In this document: in pieces, positions 52,586-62,008 of the stretch
How the letters are laid out: each line of letters starts with the position of its first letter
How positions within the stretch are numbered: position 1 is the first letter of the stretch
NCBI GenBank assembly: GCA_002311745.1
Contig: DBZL01000071.1
Span: 19,226 to 83,225, forward strand
Source: Phycisphaerales bacterium UBA1161
Lineage (GTDB): Bacteria; Planctomycetota; Phycisphaerae; Tepidisphaerales; Tepidisphaeraceae
Direction of reading: 5' to 3'
Length of the DNA stretch: 64,000 nt
The notes under the pieces: model-generated
Told to the model about the DNA's origin: nothing
Databases searched by the model: none
Seen by the model: the letters and a program-made list of their open reading frames with translations, nothing else
Translations under genes and position numbers: made by a program

Positions 52586-54325
52586 CTAAACCACCTCGGG
52601 GTCGATTTTCCGCGTTTCGTCGCGGAGGTAGTGCATGACCTGCCGTTCGCTGTCAAAGCTCATGACCCTGCGCGCCACGAGGCGGGCGTGCTCCATCGTG
52701 GTGGAGCGGATGATTTTCTTGACTTCCGGGATATCGGGGCCATTCATGCTGAACGTGGTCAAACCGAGTCCCAACAACAACAGAGTGTACAGGGGCTCGC
52801 CCGCCATTTCACCACAGAGGCTCACGCCGATGTTGCCGCGCGTCGCCTTGCGGATGACGTCGCGGATGAGCCCCAGGACCGCGGGGTGCCCGGGGCAAAA
52901 CAGCCCGGCCACCTTCTCGTTGGTCCGGTCCACCGCCAGCGTGTACTGACACAGATCGTTGGTGCCGATGGAAAAGAAGTTGACTTCCTTGGCGAATTTT
53001 TCGGCCATCAGGGCGGCCGAGGGCACCTCGATCATCATGCCGATGGGGATGTCCCGGTTGAACGAAACCCCTTCGTCCTCCAGCTCCTCCATGACGTCGA
53101 TCAGGACCATTTTGGCCTGGCGCAGTTCCATCAGCGTGGAAATCATGGGGAACATGATGCGCACATCCCCCAGGACGCTGGCCCGCATGATGGCGCGGAG
53201 CTGGCGCTTGAACATGGGGATGTCGTGCAGGCACATGCGGATGGAGCGGTCGCCCAAGAAGGGATTTCGTTCCGGATTGACCGCCTTGCTCTGGCTGTAC
53301 TTGTCGGCGCCCAAATCGAGCGTGCGGATGACCAGCGGGCGGTTTTTGAGCCGGAGCAACGCATCGGCGTACGCGCCGTAGTGCTCTTCCTCGCTGGGCT
53401 CGCGCTCGCCGGCCAGATACAGGTATTCCGTGCGGTACAACCCGATCCCTTCGGCGCCGCGGTGCAGGGCCTCATCCACCTCGTTGGGGAACTCGATGTT
53501 GGCTTGCAGGCTGATCAAATGCCCGTCCAGCGTCTGGGCCGGCAGGTCCTGAAGGGTGGCCAGGTCGCTTTCGACTTTGAGCCGCCGCAGCTCGGATTCG
53601 CGATGCTCGCTGAGGACCTGCTCATCGGGATTGATGATGACCACGCCGTGGTTGCCGTCGAGAATGACCAAATCGCCGGTGTTGACCTCGGCGGTGATGT
53701 CGCCCAGGCCGACCACCGCCGGGATGCCCATGGCGCGGGCGACGATGGCGGTGTGGCTGGTGCGGCCGCCGGCATCGGTGGCGAACCCCTTGACACGCTG
53801 CTTGTCCAGCAGGGCCGTCTGGCTGGGCAGCATGTCGTGCGCGATCAGCACCACATCCGTGCTCAGGTGGGCCAGGTCCTGGCGCTTCTGCCCCACCAGG
53901 CGCCGAAGCACCTGCCGCTCCACGTCGTACACGTCCTTGACGCGCTCCGACAAATAGCGGTCGGTCATCTTGGAAAAGACGGCCGCGTACTTGCGCATCA
54001 CGGTGCTGACGGCGTACTCGGCCGTGCTGCGGTTGGCGCGGATTTCGCTCAGCACCTGCCCCAGCAGCGACCCGTCGCGCAGGATGCCGACGTGGAAATC
54101 GAAAATGCCCCCCAGCTCGCGTCCCTGCCGGGCCACGATGTCGTCGCGCAGGCGGGTCAACTCGACGATGGCTTCCTCGACGGCCCGGTTGAAACGGGCG
54201 ACTTCGGCTTCGGTGTCGGAGGCGGCGACCTGACGCTTGGGGATGACCAGATCCTCAGCGTCCAGCACGACCGCCGCGCTGATCACTACACCCGGGGAGA
54301 CGCCAATGCCTTTTTTAATTTCCAT
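52586..54325 (-). CDS. ptsI: phosphoenolpyruvate-protein phosphotransferase (Enzyme I)
   Basis: Transfers phosphate from PEP to HPr. The 579-residue protein begins MEIKKGIGVSPGVVISAAVVL, has the phospho-His motif TDAGGRTSHTAIVARAMGIPAVVGLG (active His in SHT) near residue 185, and the PEP-binding barrel with RTLDLGADK, IMFPMISTLMELRQA and GTNDLCQYTLAVDR. A C-terminal Cys (GVSLCGEMAG) is conserved. The start at 54325 fits the family; an upstream extension is rejected. HPr and EIIA genes lie directly upstream, so it drives the same phosphorelay. Confidence 0.96.
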   Translation of the reverse strand: MEIKKGIGVSPGVVISAAVVLDAEDLVIPKRQVAASDTEAEVARFNRAVEEAIVELTRLRDDIVARQGRELGGIFDFHVGILRDGSLLGQVLSEIRANRSTAEYAVSTVMRKYAAVFSKMTDRYLSERVKDVYDVERQVLRRLVGQKRQDLAHLSTDVVLIAHDMLPSQTALLDKQRVKGFATDAGGRTSHTAIVARAMGIPAVVGLGDITAEVNTGDLVILDGNHGVVIINPDEQVLSEHRESELRRLKVESDLATLQDLPAQTLDGHLISLQANIEFPNEVDEALHRGAEGIGLYRTEYLYLAGEREPSEEEHYGAYADALLRLKNRPLVIRTLDLGADKYSQSKAVNPERNPFLGDRSIRMCLHDIPMFKRQLRAIMRASVLGDVRIMFPMISTLMELRQAKMVLIDVMEELEDEGVSFNRDIPIGMMIEVPSAALMAEKFAKEVNFFSIGTNDLCQYTLAVDRTNEKVAGLFCPGHPAVLGLIRDVIRKATRGNIGVSLCGEMAGEPLYTLLLLGLGLTTFSMNGPDIPEVKKIIRSTTMEHARLVARRVMSFDSERQVMHYLRDETRKIDPEVV

Positions 54326-54414
54326 CGAAGTTGTTCGTTGCCGGTTGCCAGTGGCTAGAGGCCGGTTGCCGATGTTATCCGGCAACTAGCAATGAGACAC
54401 TAGCATCGGTCCGT

Positions 54415-54696
54415 TCATTCCTCCCCGAACTTATTTTCGAACAGTTCGACCAGCTTGTCGATGGCGGCCTCGGCGTCGTCGCCCTCGGCCTGGATCTGCA
54501 GGGGCGTGCCCTGGGTCGCGGCCAGGATGATCATCTGCATGACGCTTTTGCCGTCGGCTTCGTACGGTTCCTCGCCGCCTTTGCGCACGGTCACCTTGCA
54601 TCGGAACTGATTGGCGGTATCCACGAATTCCATGGCCGGCCGGGCGTGCAGGCCCAGGGAGTTGCTGACGATGATGTCGCGTGAAGCAATCGGCAT
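54415..54696 (-). CDS. ptsH: phosphocarrier protein HPr
   Basis: A 93-residue phosphocarrier. The phosphorylated His is in SLGLHARPAMEFVD, and the regulatory Ser-type position is in DGKSVMQMIILAATQGTPLQI. The start at 54696 gives a normal-length HPr. An in-frame ATG at 54762 overlaps the EIIA stop as ATGA and would add 22 residues; coupling may favour that start, so the N-terminus is not settled. It lies between EIIA and EI genes. Confidence 0.93.
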   Translation of the reverse strand: MPIASRDIIVSNSLGLHARPAMEFVDTANQFRCKVTVRKGGEEPYEADGKSVMQMIILAATQGTPLQIQAEGDDAEAAIDKLVELFENKFGEE

Positions 54697-54758
54697 GATA
54701 CGTCGCACGCCGTGGAGGCTGCTCAAGGGCAGTCCGGGCGGGCCCCCGACGGGCCGGA

Positions 54759-55226
54759 TCATTTTCCCTGATCCGCCTCGTCCAGCAGCTCAAGGATGGC
54801 CTCGCGCGTCGTCGCCTGGCGCAGAAACCGCCGAAACATGTCCTTCTGAAGATTGCTGAAGACGATGTTCATGGCCTGCAGGTGCTGCTGCGGCTGATTT
54901 TCCGGGGAAAGAAGAAGGAAGATGGAAAAGACGGGCTGGTGATCCAGGGCGGAAAAGTCGATTCCGGCGGCGCTGCGGCCGATGGTCCCGCACATCTGTT
55001 TGACCTTGGCGTGCTTGACGTGGGGAACGGCCACGCCCTTGCCGAAGCCGGTTGAGCCGTTCTGTTCCCGCTTGACCAGCGCCGCGACGACCTCCTCGAC
55101 GGCCGACTTGGGCAGGGCTCCCGCCGCGGCCAGCGAGGAAACCAACTCGCGCAGCGCCGGGTCGCGGTCGCCGGCTTGCAGATTGGGAACGACCGCGTCG
55201 GTGACGATAAATTCTCTCAACTTCAT
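54759..55226 (-). CDS. ptsN: PTS EIIA domain protein (PtsN/fructose type)
   Basis: A 155-residue EIIA of the nitrogen/fructose class. The phosphorylation site is GVAVPHVKHAKVKQM, with the active His in the PH pair. Family segments include LVKREQNGSTGFGKGV near residue 60 and PVFSIFLLLSPENQPQQHLQAM. No membrane sugar transporter (EIIB/EIIC) is nearby, so it is probably regulatory. It follows hpf directly and precedes HPr with overlap. Confidence 0.9.
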   Translation of the reverse strand: MKLREFIVTDAVVPNLQAGDRDPALRELVSSLAAAGALPKSAVEEVVAALVKREQNGSTGFGKGVAVPHVKHAKVKQMCGTIGRSAAGIDFSALDHQPVFSIFLLLSPENQPQQHLQAMNIVFSNLQKDMFRRFLRQATTREAILELLDEADQGK

Positions 55227-55260
55227 TGTTCTTATAGCCTTTCAACCTCGTGATGATTTT

Positions 55261-55596
55261 TCAACCCGTGGGGGGCATCCGGCGCTTGGCCAGATCCACG
55301 GGATGCTTGCGATTTCTGTATTTTTTCTTGTGATCGGACAATTGCCGCTCCAGCTTGTCCACGCATCCATCCACGCAGGCGTACGCGTCGCCGTGATCGT
55401 GATGCGCTACGAACATGCGGTGGTGCTCGGCATTGACGATCATTTCGACGCGCATGGATTGCTTGGCGTTGTCGAAAATGACCTCAATTTCCTGGATGCG
55501 GTCGAAATACCGGGTGAGTTTGGAAGCCTTTTGCTGGGCATACGCCTTGAGGGGCGGGGTCACTTCCATGTGACGGGACGAAACGGTAACCAGCAC
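55261..55596 (-). CDS. hpf: ribosome hibernation promoting factor (short form)
   Basis: A 111-residue protein that binds idle ribosomes. It has LVTVSSRHMEVTPPLKAYAQQKASKLTRYFDRIQEIEVIF and a basic C-terminal end (KRRMPPTG), by key residues. The long-form dimerisation domain is absent. The start is a GTG at 55596 with a strong ribosome site (AAGGAGG, 6 bases before). Its position before ptsN matches the hpf-ptsN pairing seen in the rpoN clusters of Proteobacteria, although rpoN itself is absent here. Confidence 0.93.
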   Translation of the reverse strand: MLVTVSSRHMEVTPPLKAYAQQKASKLTRYFDRIQEIEVIFDNAKQSMRVEMIVNAEHHRMFVAHHDHGDAYACVDGCVDKLERQLSDHKKKYRNRKHPVDLAKRRMPPTG

Positions 55597-55607
55597 GACA
55601 ACCTCCT

Positions 55608-56546
55608 TCAGTCCGTTTGGACGGGCCCGCCAACACGGCGGCCGCCAGGCTCATTGTACAGCAAAACATCCGGTGCCGTCGCCTGCGGTTCGCCGCCGTC
55701 CTGCGCTTGCCCCGCCGCAGAGTCGTGCAGCGCCGGCGGCATCGGCCGGCCCAGCGTCGTGCCCTGACCCGGGACGATCACCCCGCCGCTGACCAGCAGC
55801 CGCAACGCCTCTTCCACCGTCATCGGCAGCTCGATCACCTTTTTCCGCGGCACCACCAGAACGTAGCCGCTGAAACTGGTCGGCGTCGAAGGCACGAAAA
55901 CCGTCACCATTTCCTCCGGACCCTGCTCCCCGAGCTGCCACTGGCCGGTGCTGGTCACCAGGCCGATCGACCAGATGTTCTGCTCATGGGGCTGCACGGC
56001 GACGACGCGGCTGGCGCGAAAGTGCCGCGTGCGGTCGGCCAGGAGAAAATCGGTCACCTGCTTGACCGCCGGATAGATCGCCCGCACCAGTGGAATGCGC
56101 AACAGCGCCCGCTCGATCAGCCGCAAAAAGGCCCGCCCGATCAGTTTCCCCACGAACACGCCGATCACGTACACCAGCACCACCGACAACAACACGCCGA
56201 TGACGCGCGTGCTCAGGTCGTTTTCGTTCCAGTGATAGAGGATGTACTGGCGGGTCTGGAACGGCAGCCATCCCTGGGCCACCGCGTAATCCCAGGCCAG
56301 CCGGATGGAGAAGACCAGGTGCCGGCCGATGTTCCCCCAAAGAAAATCCCACGCCCAGACCAGCAGCCACAGGGTGATCAGCGTGGGGAGGATGGCGGCC
56401 AGCCCGCGGACAAAGAACCGCCGGAAGTCCTCCGCAAAGCCGAGACGCTGGCGGGGAAACTCTGGCGGCGACGCTTTGTCCTGGGCACTCACCACAGCTC
56501 CGGAAACCGACGAAGACCGTTGTCGCTCGGACGATGTGTATGACAT
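55608..56546 (-). CDS. DUF502 family membrane protein
   Basis: A 312-residue protein with two or three membrane segments (LAAILPTLITLWLLVWAWDFLW, VIGVLLSVVLVYVIGVFVG). The DUF502 signature is seen in PLVRAIYPAVKQVTDFLLADR, FRASRVVAVQPHEQNIWSIGLVTSTG, and VFVPSTPTSFSGYVLVVPRKKVIELPMTVEEALRLLVSGGVIVPG (by residues VFVPSTP, G, V). The C-terminus is polar. It is the first gene of the hpf-pts cluster, with hpf 12 bases downstream. Function is unknown. Confidence 0.9.
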   Translation of the reverse strand: MSYTSSERQRSSSVSGAVVSAQDKASPPEFPRQRLGFAEDFRRFFVRGLAAILPTLITLWLLVWAWDFLWGNIGRHLVFSIRLAWDYAVAQGWLPFQTRQYILYHWNENDLSTRVIGVLLSVVLVYVIGVFVGKLIGRAFLRLIERALLRIPLVRAIYPAVKQVTDFLLADRTRHFRASRVVAVQPHEQNIWSIGLVTSTGQWQLGEQGPEEMVTVFVPSTPTSFSGYVLVVPRKKVIELPMTVEEALRLLVSGGVIVPGQGTTLGRPMPPALHDSAAGQAQDGGEPQATAPDVLLYNEPGGRRVGGPVQTD

Positions 56547-56565
56547 CGGGCGTTGCGGAAGTCAA

Positions 56566-59172
56566 TCAGGGCGCCGCAGCGCCGGGCGGCGCCGGCTCGG
56601 TCGCGGCCGGTCCTGGCAGGGTCGAAGCCGGCGCGGGTCGAGTCGGGGCCGGCGCCGCCGGTGCCGTCGGGGCCGGCGCCGCCGGCGCAGTTGGGGTCGG
56701 AGCGGCCTGGGTCGCGGCGGAGGTTCGGCGGAGCATGGCGGCGGCGTAAGCGCGGACGAGCGGGTCCGCGTCGCGGGATAGCTCCTCCGCCAAGCCCGGT
56801 GCACCCTTGCGCGTGACCGTCGCCGCCGCCAGCGACAGCAGCCGTGCCTCCCAGTCGGGGCTTTGTTTCATCTGGTTGATCACGGTGACCGGATCGTCTG
56901 GAGTCACGGCGATCACGGCCAGCACGAACTGCGCATACGCGGCGACGGCGGGCTTGGGGTCGTTAGTGGCTTGGCGGATATTGGCCAGGAATTTTTCCGC
57001 CACCGCGCGGGCTTCCGCCGCGTCGCTTTGGCGCAGCATAAGCTCGTAGGAGCCCAGCACGTCCAGAATGCGGACTTTTTCGCCGCCCGGTCCGTCGTGC
57101 AACAGCGTCAGCAGTTTGTCGCGCAGGTCGTTGTTGCCGACGAACGTTGGATCGCGCTGCACCATCCGGGTGAGCTGCACGCTGTAGCCGCAGGGGCCTG
57201 GCTGGCCCAGCGCCGGCTGACGGGGCCCGGCGGCCTGCACGGCGCTCGGGTTGGTCACCATGTCGACGTTGACGGTCAGATTCAAACCCGGATCCCGCCC
57301 GAAAATGGAAACCAACGCGCCGTCGTCGATGCGGACCAGTTGGCTCATGGTTTGGCCCGCGGGCAGCACCAGCCGCTGACTCAGGCGATCATAGGCCGCC
57401 CCGCCGATGCTCTGCGCCTGCATGCCGCGCAGGTAAGCATCGAACCACAGGTCCGGATGCAAAGCGCCATCGGAGCCGATCGCCAGATCCGACGCGCTGA
57501 TGTTCTCGATGGCGACGCGGATCAGAATCGGCTGGCCAAATTGATACGCCTCTTTGTTCGGCTCGATGCGCACGATGTAGACGCTCTGGGGCTGGCTGAG
57601 GATCTGCAAGAAATCCTTGGGGAACTGCTCCAGGGCGGTGGCCACGGCGCCGGAGTCGGCGCCGGGCTCGACGTTGAGATCGAACTTGTGCAGCGCCCCC
57701 CAAAGCGCGGCGCCGACCAGCCCGGACGGATACTTGCCCAGCAATTGTCTGGCGCGGGCCAGGGCGTCGGTCCGTTTGGCGGGATCGGCCATGTCGATCA
57801 GGATCAGCCCCAGGGCGGCCATGGGATCGCTCTGCTGCACGGCCAGGAGCTTGGTGGTGGCGCCGACGGCATCGCCCCCGACGTAAAGACGCCACCCGCG
57901 CAGACGCGCCAGTTGGATATCCCGGTTGGACAGGAGTTTTCCCAGCACGGCCAGAAACGGATCGGCGGCGGCCGCGTCGCGGCGGTAATACAACTGAAAC
58001 CAGGCCAGGTCGGAAACCGCCGCCACGTACGCGTCGGTGAGCCACGGCTTGCCCGCCTGGCGCAGGCGGGCCGGATCGCCCGACAGGTCCGGCAACGGTG
58101 TGGCGTCGCTGGAATTCAGCGGCCGCGTCGCAGCCTGGGTGTCGCCAGCCGCGGCACGCAGGCGGGTCAGGCGATTCGAAAGAGCGATCCCCGCCTGGCG
58201 AATCACCTCCGCATGGACTGCTTGCACCGCCTTATCGACTGGATTCTGATCCGCCTGGAATTTGCTGGCCGTCAGCCACAGCAGCCAACCGTCGGGATCG
58301 TCCGGCACGGTGGTGGCGTACTGCGACAACAGCGTCGTGGCTTCGGCCACGCGACCGGCGATCAGCAGTTCCGACCCGGCGCCCCGGGCAAACGCCGCAT
58401 CCGGTCGAATGCCGGTGCTGCCGTACAGACTGTTGGCATAGCTGTACCACTGGACCGATTGTTGCGCCAAGCCCAGATCGGCCAATTGCTGGGCCAAACG
58501 CGTGAACACCCCGGGATCGGCCGGGGCCGCCTGCAGCAGCGACAGCAATTGCTCCACGCGGTCCAGCGGCAGGGCCGTGGCGACGGTCATGTCGTACTTC
58601 ATGCGCATCGCCGCGACGTTCACGTGGTTGAGCACGATCGCGCTGCGCAGCATTTTGAGCGCTTCCTCCGGCTCGGCGCGAACGTTGAAAAGCTGGGCGC
58701 AGCGCACCGCCGCCACACTGCGCACTTCGGGCGCCAACTGCTGCTTGGCCAGAATCGCCCGCAGGTATTGGATTTTCTGGTCGACGCCTTGCATGTCCGC
58801 CAGGTACAGATCGATCAGCCGAACCTGCGCCGTCTGATCGCCCGGCTCAAGCTGCAGATAGGTCTTCACGTAGCCGGCGGCGCCGGCCGTGTCGTTGTTG
58901 TCCAGCAGATCGTCGATCAGCAGGCGGAGGTAGCGCGGTTCCTTGGGATCGAGCCGCGCCGCCGCCTTCAGCAGCGCCGTGCTTTGGTCCCAGGCCGATG
59001 CCGAAGCCGGGACCGTGGAGGCGCGCAGGGTCTGACAGGCGAACGTCTCCAGCCGCTGGGCCAGAGCCATCGAGCCCTCCTTGTCCGGTGTGTTGTCCGT
59101 GTCCTGCGCCCGGATGGGACCGGCCGACGTGATCACCGCCACTGCCCAAATCAGCGCCAATCGTGCCTTCAT
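56566..59172 (-). CDS. large secreted TPR-like protein with Pro/Ala-rich tail
   Basis: An 868-residue exported protein. The first 22 residues are a signal peptide (MKARLALIWAVAVITSAGPIRAQ). Residues about 60-440 are helical repeats of TPR type (AAARLDPKEPRYLRLLIDDLLDNNDTAGAAGYVKTYLQLEPGDQTAQ). A beta-rich middle follows (SQPQSVYIVRIEPNKEAYQFGQPILIRVAIEN), then more helices. The last 40 residues are built from Ala-Pro repeats. It begins at the ATG at 59172; a long upstream frame is not used. Two other TPR-like membrane proteins lie upstream on the same strand. Confidence 0.8.
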   Translation of the reverse strand: MKARLALIWAVAVITSAGPIRAQDTDNTPDKEGSMALAQRLETFACQTLRASTVPASASAWDQSTALLKAAARLDPKEPRYLRLLIDDLLDNNDTAGAAGYVKTYLQLEPGDQTAQVRLIDLYLADMQGVDQKIQYLRAILAKQQLAPEVRSVAAVRCAQLFNVRAEPEEALKMLRSAIVLNHVNVAAMRMKYDMTVATALPLDRVEQLLSLLQAAPADPGVFTRLAQQLADLGLAQQSVQWYSYANSLYGSTGIRPDAAFARGAGSELLIAGRVAEATTLLSQYATTVPDDPDGWLLWLTASKFQADQNPVDKAVQAVHAEVIRQAGIALSNRLTRLRAAAGDTQAATRPLNSSDATPLPDLSGDPARLRQAGKPWLTDAYVAAVSDLAWFQLYYRRDAAAADPFLAVLGKLLSNRDIQLARLRGWRLYVGGDAVGATTKLLAVQQSDPMAALGLILIDMADPAKRTDALARARQLLGKYPSGLVGAALWGALHKFDLNVEPGADSGAVATALEQFPKDFLQILSQPQSVYIVRIEPNKEAYQFGQPILIRVAIENISASDLAIGSDGALHPDLWFDAYLRGMQAQSIGGAAYDRLSQRLVLPAGQTMSQLVRIDDGALVSIFGRDPGLNLTVNVDMVTNPSAVQAAGPRQPALGQPGPCGYSVQLTRMVQRDPTFVGNNDLRDKLLTLLHDGPGGEKVRILDVLGSYELMLRQSDAAEARAVAEKFLANIRQATNDPKPAVAAYAQFVLAVIAVTPDDPVTVINQMKQSPDWEARLLSLAAATVTRKGAPGLAEELSRDADPLVRAYAAAMLRRTSAATQAAPTPTAPAAPAPTAPAAPAPTRPAPASTLPGPAATEPAPPGAAAP
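56642..56689. repeat. 24-base tandem repeat encoding an Ala-Pro tail
   Basis: Two 24-base units (56642-56665 and 56666-56689) differ at two bases and encode part of the APTAPAAP tail of the TPR protein. Length may vary between strains by slippage. Confidence 0.7.
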
Positions 59173-59240
59173 CGAGTTCCTCGTGCCAAGTTGGTGTCGC
59201 GGATTGTCGTGAAGCGCCGGCCGGCAGGCAAGGGGCCGCA

Positions 59241-60044
59241 TCACCACGCCTGGGCCAGCATCTCCGCCAGAATCGGTCGATCGGCCGCGATTTCCGGCGC
59301 ATCGGCCAGCAATTCGACCCGGCGGCGCAACCATCGCGCCAATTCCATTCGCCCCGCCTTGTACGCCGCCAACGCCAAAAATGCCTGCGAGCGGGCGGCG
59401 TTGATCGACGGCATCAGTTCCGACAGTTGCACCTTCACGCCCACACAGCTCAGCATCTGCTCCCATGCCCCAATGCGCGAACCGTAATCGAGTTGCAGCA
59501 GTTGCAGGGCCAGGGCCTCGGCCAGACCCAATCGCTGCCGGTACAACGCGTCCAGCGCCCACAACGTGCCCCGCAGATCGCCCAGGCGCAGCGTGGAATC
59601 GGCCATCAGCAGCAGCGTCGAACGCGAAAGATCGGCGATGCCGCGCTGACCGAGCAGCGCCTGGCACAGCAGCGCCGATTCGCGCCAACGCCGCTGCGCG
59701 TGACGCAACAAGGCCAGATGATGCAGCCCCAGCAGCTTGGCCGTGCGGAACAGCGAGAAGCTCCGCAAAACCGAGTCGATTTGTTTCTCGGCCTGCTCGA
59801 AATTGCCGGCGGCGATCAGCGAGGGCGAATCGGAGGCCAGACGCGCTCCCACCATGCTCCGATAGCTCAGGACGATCCACACGGCGCCGATCAGGATCAG
59901 GGGAACCAGCCCATCCCCGCTGAGCCCCAGCATCGGGCCGCCCAGCAGACAAACGGCGGCGCCCACCATCAGCGCCGCGCGCAACAGCGCGGCCAGCGCC
60001 AGGTCCCGGCGAAAGCGGGCGATGACCCCATCCACGCTGATCAC
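59241..60044 (-). CDS. membrane protein with TPR-like helices
   Basis: A 267-residue protein starting with GTG at 60044. It has two hydrophobic segments near residues 18-38 and 45-60 (LVPLILIGAVWIVLSY) and a helical region (residues about 80-260) rich in Leu/Ala with TPR-like spacing (LLGLHHLALLRHAQRRWRESALLCQALL). No catalytic residues are seen. It lies two bases after the stop of the previous TPR-like gene, so both are one unit. Function is unknown, perhaps complex assembly. Confidence 0.75.
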   Translation of the reverse strand: MISVDGVIARFRRDLALAALLRAALMVGAAVCLLGGPMLGLSGDGLVPLILIGAVWIVLSYRSMVGARLASDSPSLIAAGNFEQAEKQIDSVLRSFSLFRTAKLLGLHHLALLRHAQRRWRESALLCQALLGQRGIADLSRSTLLLMADSTLRLGDLRGTLWALDALYRQRLGLAEALALQLLQLDYGSRIGAWEQMLSCVGVKVQLSELMPSINAARSQAFLALAAYKAGRMELARWLRRRVELLADAPEIAADRPILAEMLAQAW

Positions 60045-60046
60045 GT

Positions 60047-60949
60047 TTACGCCACCTCCGCCGGCGCCGCCGCCGGCGCCAACCTGTCCGCCAGGGGGGC
60101 GATCTCCGGATAGCGCCGCCGCAATTCCACCAGGGGCAGCAGCAGCGTCGCGTTGCGATACGCCTGCTCGGCCTGCGGGCTCTGGCCCAGCATGTCGTAC
60201 GCCCGCGCCGCCAGGGCCCAGGCATCGGCCAGGCGATGGCCCAGGTCGCGCCGCATCACCGCCAGGCGGCTCTGGAACATCTGGATGGCCTCGGCCGGAT
60301 GGCCGGTCTTCACGTCGCGATAAATCTCCACCAGCGCCAACCCGGGCGATTCGCCGATCCCCCCGGCCGCCCGCGCCTGACGGCGCAGATCCGCAATCGC
60401 ACGGTCCGCATCCAGAAGATTCTCCGCCCGCAGCAGCGCCATCGCCCGCCCGACCTGCACCGAATGCACCGCCTCATCATCCAGCAAGACCTCTTCCAAA
60501 ATGTGCTCGTGCACGGCGACCGAATCGTCAAAGCGGTGATAGCGGGCCAGCACCATCGCCAGGAACAGCATCGCCTGCGCCCGGGTTGCCGGCGATCGCG
60601 CCGGGCGGGACAGAAACGCCTGCACCGAAAACGCGGCCTGGGGCCACCGCCGAAGCTGAATCAACTCTTCAATGATCTGAAGCTGCCGCTGCTGGGCGCG
60701 CGCCTCCCGCACGGCCAGAAAACCGTTCAGCGCCCAGCCGGCAACGAAAACGCCCAGAAGCACGCTGAGCGAGACGGAAAAGAGCTGTTGGGTCCCGGGC
60801 GTCTGGCCGAGCAAAAACCAGCTCAGCAGCAGCGCCGCCGCGCACCCCGCGATGAGCAGGCGCATGCCGCTCCACCGCCCGCGCGGCCGGCTGGACTCCA
60901 GCAGCGTGGCGACGTCCAGAAAAGCAAAGTCGGGACCGGGCCCGGTCAT
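60047..60949 (-). CDS. membrane protein with TPR-like helices
   Basis: A 300-residue protein with two hydrophobic segments (residues about 28-46 and 57-76) and TPR-like helices from about 90 (QRQLQIIEELIQLRRWPQAAFSVQAFL, then FDDSVAVHEHILEEVLLDDEAVHSVQVGRAMALL). It starts at 60949, chosen since the longer upstream frame is unconserved and overlaps the ribF side. It precedes the 267-residue protein by two bases. The pair and the large TPR protein may form one assembly, which is inferred only from adjacency. Confidence 0.75.
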   Translation of the reverse strand: MTGPGPDFAFLDVATLLESSRPRGRWSGMRLLIAGCAAALLLSWFLLGQTPGTQQLFSVSLSVLLGVFVAGWALNGFLAVREARAQQRQLQIIEELIQLRRWPQAAFSVQAFLSRPARSPATRAQAMLFLAMVLARYHRFDDSVAVHEHILEEVLLDDEAVHSVQVGRAMALLRAENLLDADRAIADLRRQARAAGGIGESPGLALVEIYRDVKTGHPAEAIQMFQSRLAVMRRDLGHRLADAWALAARAYDMLGQSPQAEQAYRNATLLLPLVELRRRYPEIAPLADRLAPAAAPAEVA

Positions 60950-61016
60950 GCAGGGGATTGTAGACGCAGCCGCCGACTTGGGAAATGTCCAGCCCGCCGC
61001 GATGCCGCGCCGGCCG

Positions 61017-61982
61017 CTACGTGCCCACGGCAATGGGTCGCGCCGCATCCCCAGTGGCACGCGACGCGCATGGCCCCTTGTCCGCTTCCATTTGCGCCCG
61101 CAGCGCCGCCGGATCGGCAAATCTCCGCTGTTCGCGCAGCCAATCGAGCAGTTCCACGCCGAGGGTTCTGCCGTACAAGTCGCCGTCGAACCCGATCAGG
61201 TGCGCTTCGACCTGCCTCAGGTTCTGCCCGAACGTCGGCATGGTGCCGATGCTGACGGCCGCGCCATACGTCTTGCCGTCGACGGCGCAACGTCCGGCGT
61301 ACACCGCGTCGATGGGGATCAGTTGGTCGTCGCATTTGAGATTCGCCGTCGGAACGCCCAAGGCCTTGCCGCGGGAAAACCCCGGGCCCACGGTTCCGCG
61401 GATCAGATAGGGCCGACCCAGGCAAATCGCCGCATCCCGCACGCGCCCGAAACTCAGTAAAAACCGGATCAGCGAACTGCTCACCGGCACGAGGCGCAGA
61501 TCCAGCAGCGGGACCACCACCGATTCCACGACGTGCAGTTTCACGCTCGAGGCCCCGGCCCATCGCGCCAGGGCCTGGACGTTCCCGGCGGCGTCCTTGC
61601 CGAAACGGAACCCCGGACCTTCCACCAGATGCCCCACGCGCACCTGGTCACGGAGGATTTGCCAAAACGGCTCGGCGCCCAGGCCCAGCACCTGCGGCTC
61701 GGGCGGGAGGATGACCAGAAAATCCGGCGCCAGCGCTTCGATCAGGGGCTGCTTCACCGGCGGGAGTGTCAACCGCGGCGGCGCCTGCTCGGGCCGCAAC
61801 ACCGTGATCGGATGCGGCTCGAACGTCACCACCGCAAAAGGCGCGCCCAGCGACGAAGCCATCTCCCGGGCCGTTTGCATGATCCGGCGGTGGCCCAGAT
61901 GCACCCCGTCGAAATTGCCGATGGATACCACCGACCCGGCGGGCACGCGGCAAAGTCCGTCTAATCCGTGAACGATCCGCAT
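61017..61982 (-). CDS. ribF: bifunctional riboflavin kinase / FAD synthetase
   Basis: Makes FMN from riboflavin and then FAD. The 321-residue protein has the nucleotidyltransferase start VVSIGNFDGVHLGHRRIM near residue 20 and VVTFEPHP. The kinase part has GRPYLIRGTVGPGFSRGKALGVPTANL with the GxPTAN motif, then AVYAGRCAVDGKTYGAAVSIGTMPTF and VELLDWLREQRRF. The start at 61982 is the family start. Confidence 0.95.
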   Translation of the reverse strand: MRIVHGLDGLCRVPAGSVVSIGNFDGVHLGHRRIMQTAREMASSLGAPFAVVTFEPHPITVLRPEQAPPRLTLPPVKQPLIEALAPDFLVILPPEPQVLGLGAEPFWQILRDQVRVGHLVEGPGFRFGKDAAGNVQALARWAGASSVKLHVVESVVVPLLDLRLVPVSSSLIRFLLSFGRVRDAAICLGRPYLIRGTVGPGFSRGKALGVPTANLKCDDQLIPIDAVYAGRCAVDGKTYGAAVSIGTMPTFGQNLRQVEAHLIGFDGDLYGRTLGVELLDWLREQRRFADPAALRAQMEADKGPCASRATGDAARPIAVGT

Positions 61983-62008
61983 GGTTCAGGCGGGCAGAAG
62001 CAGCCTCT

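Noticed and set aside
59172..60225. Extension of the large TPR gene to 1219 residues
   Set aside because: It overlaps the separate 267-residue gene in another frame and would hide a clear signal peptide at 59172.
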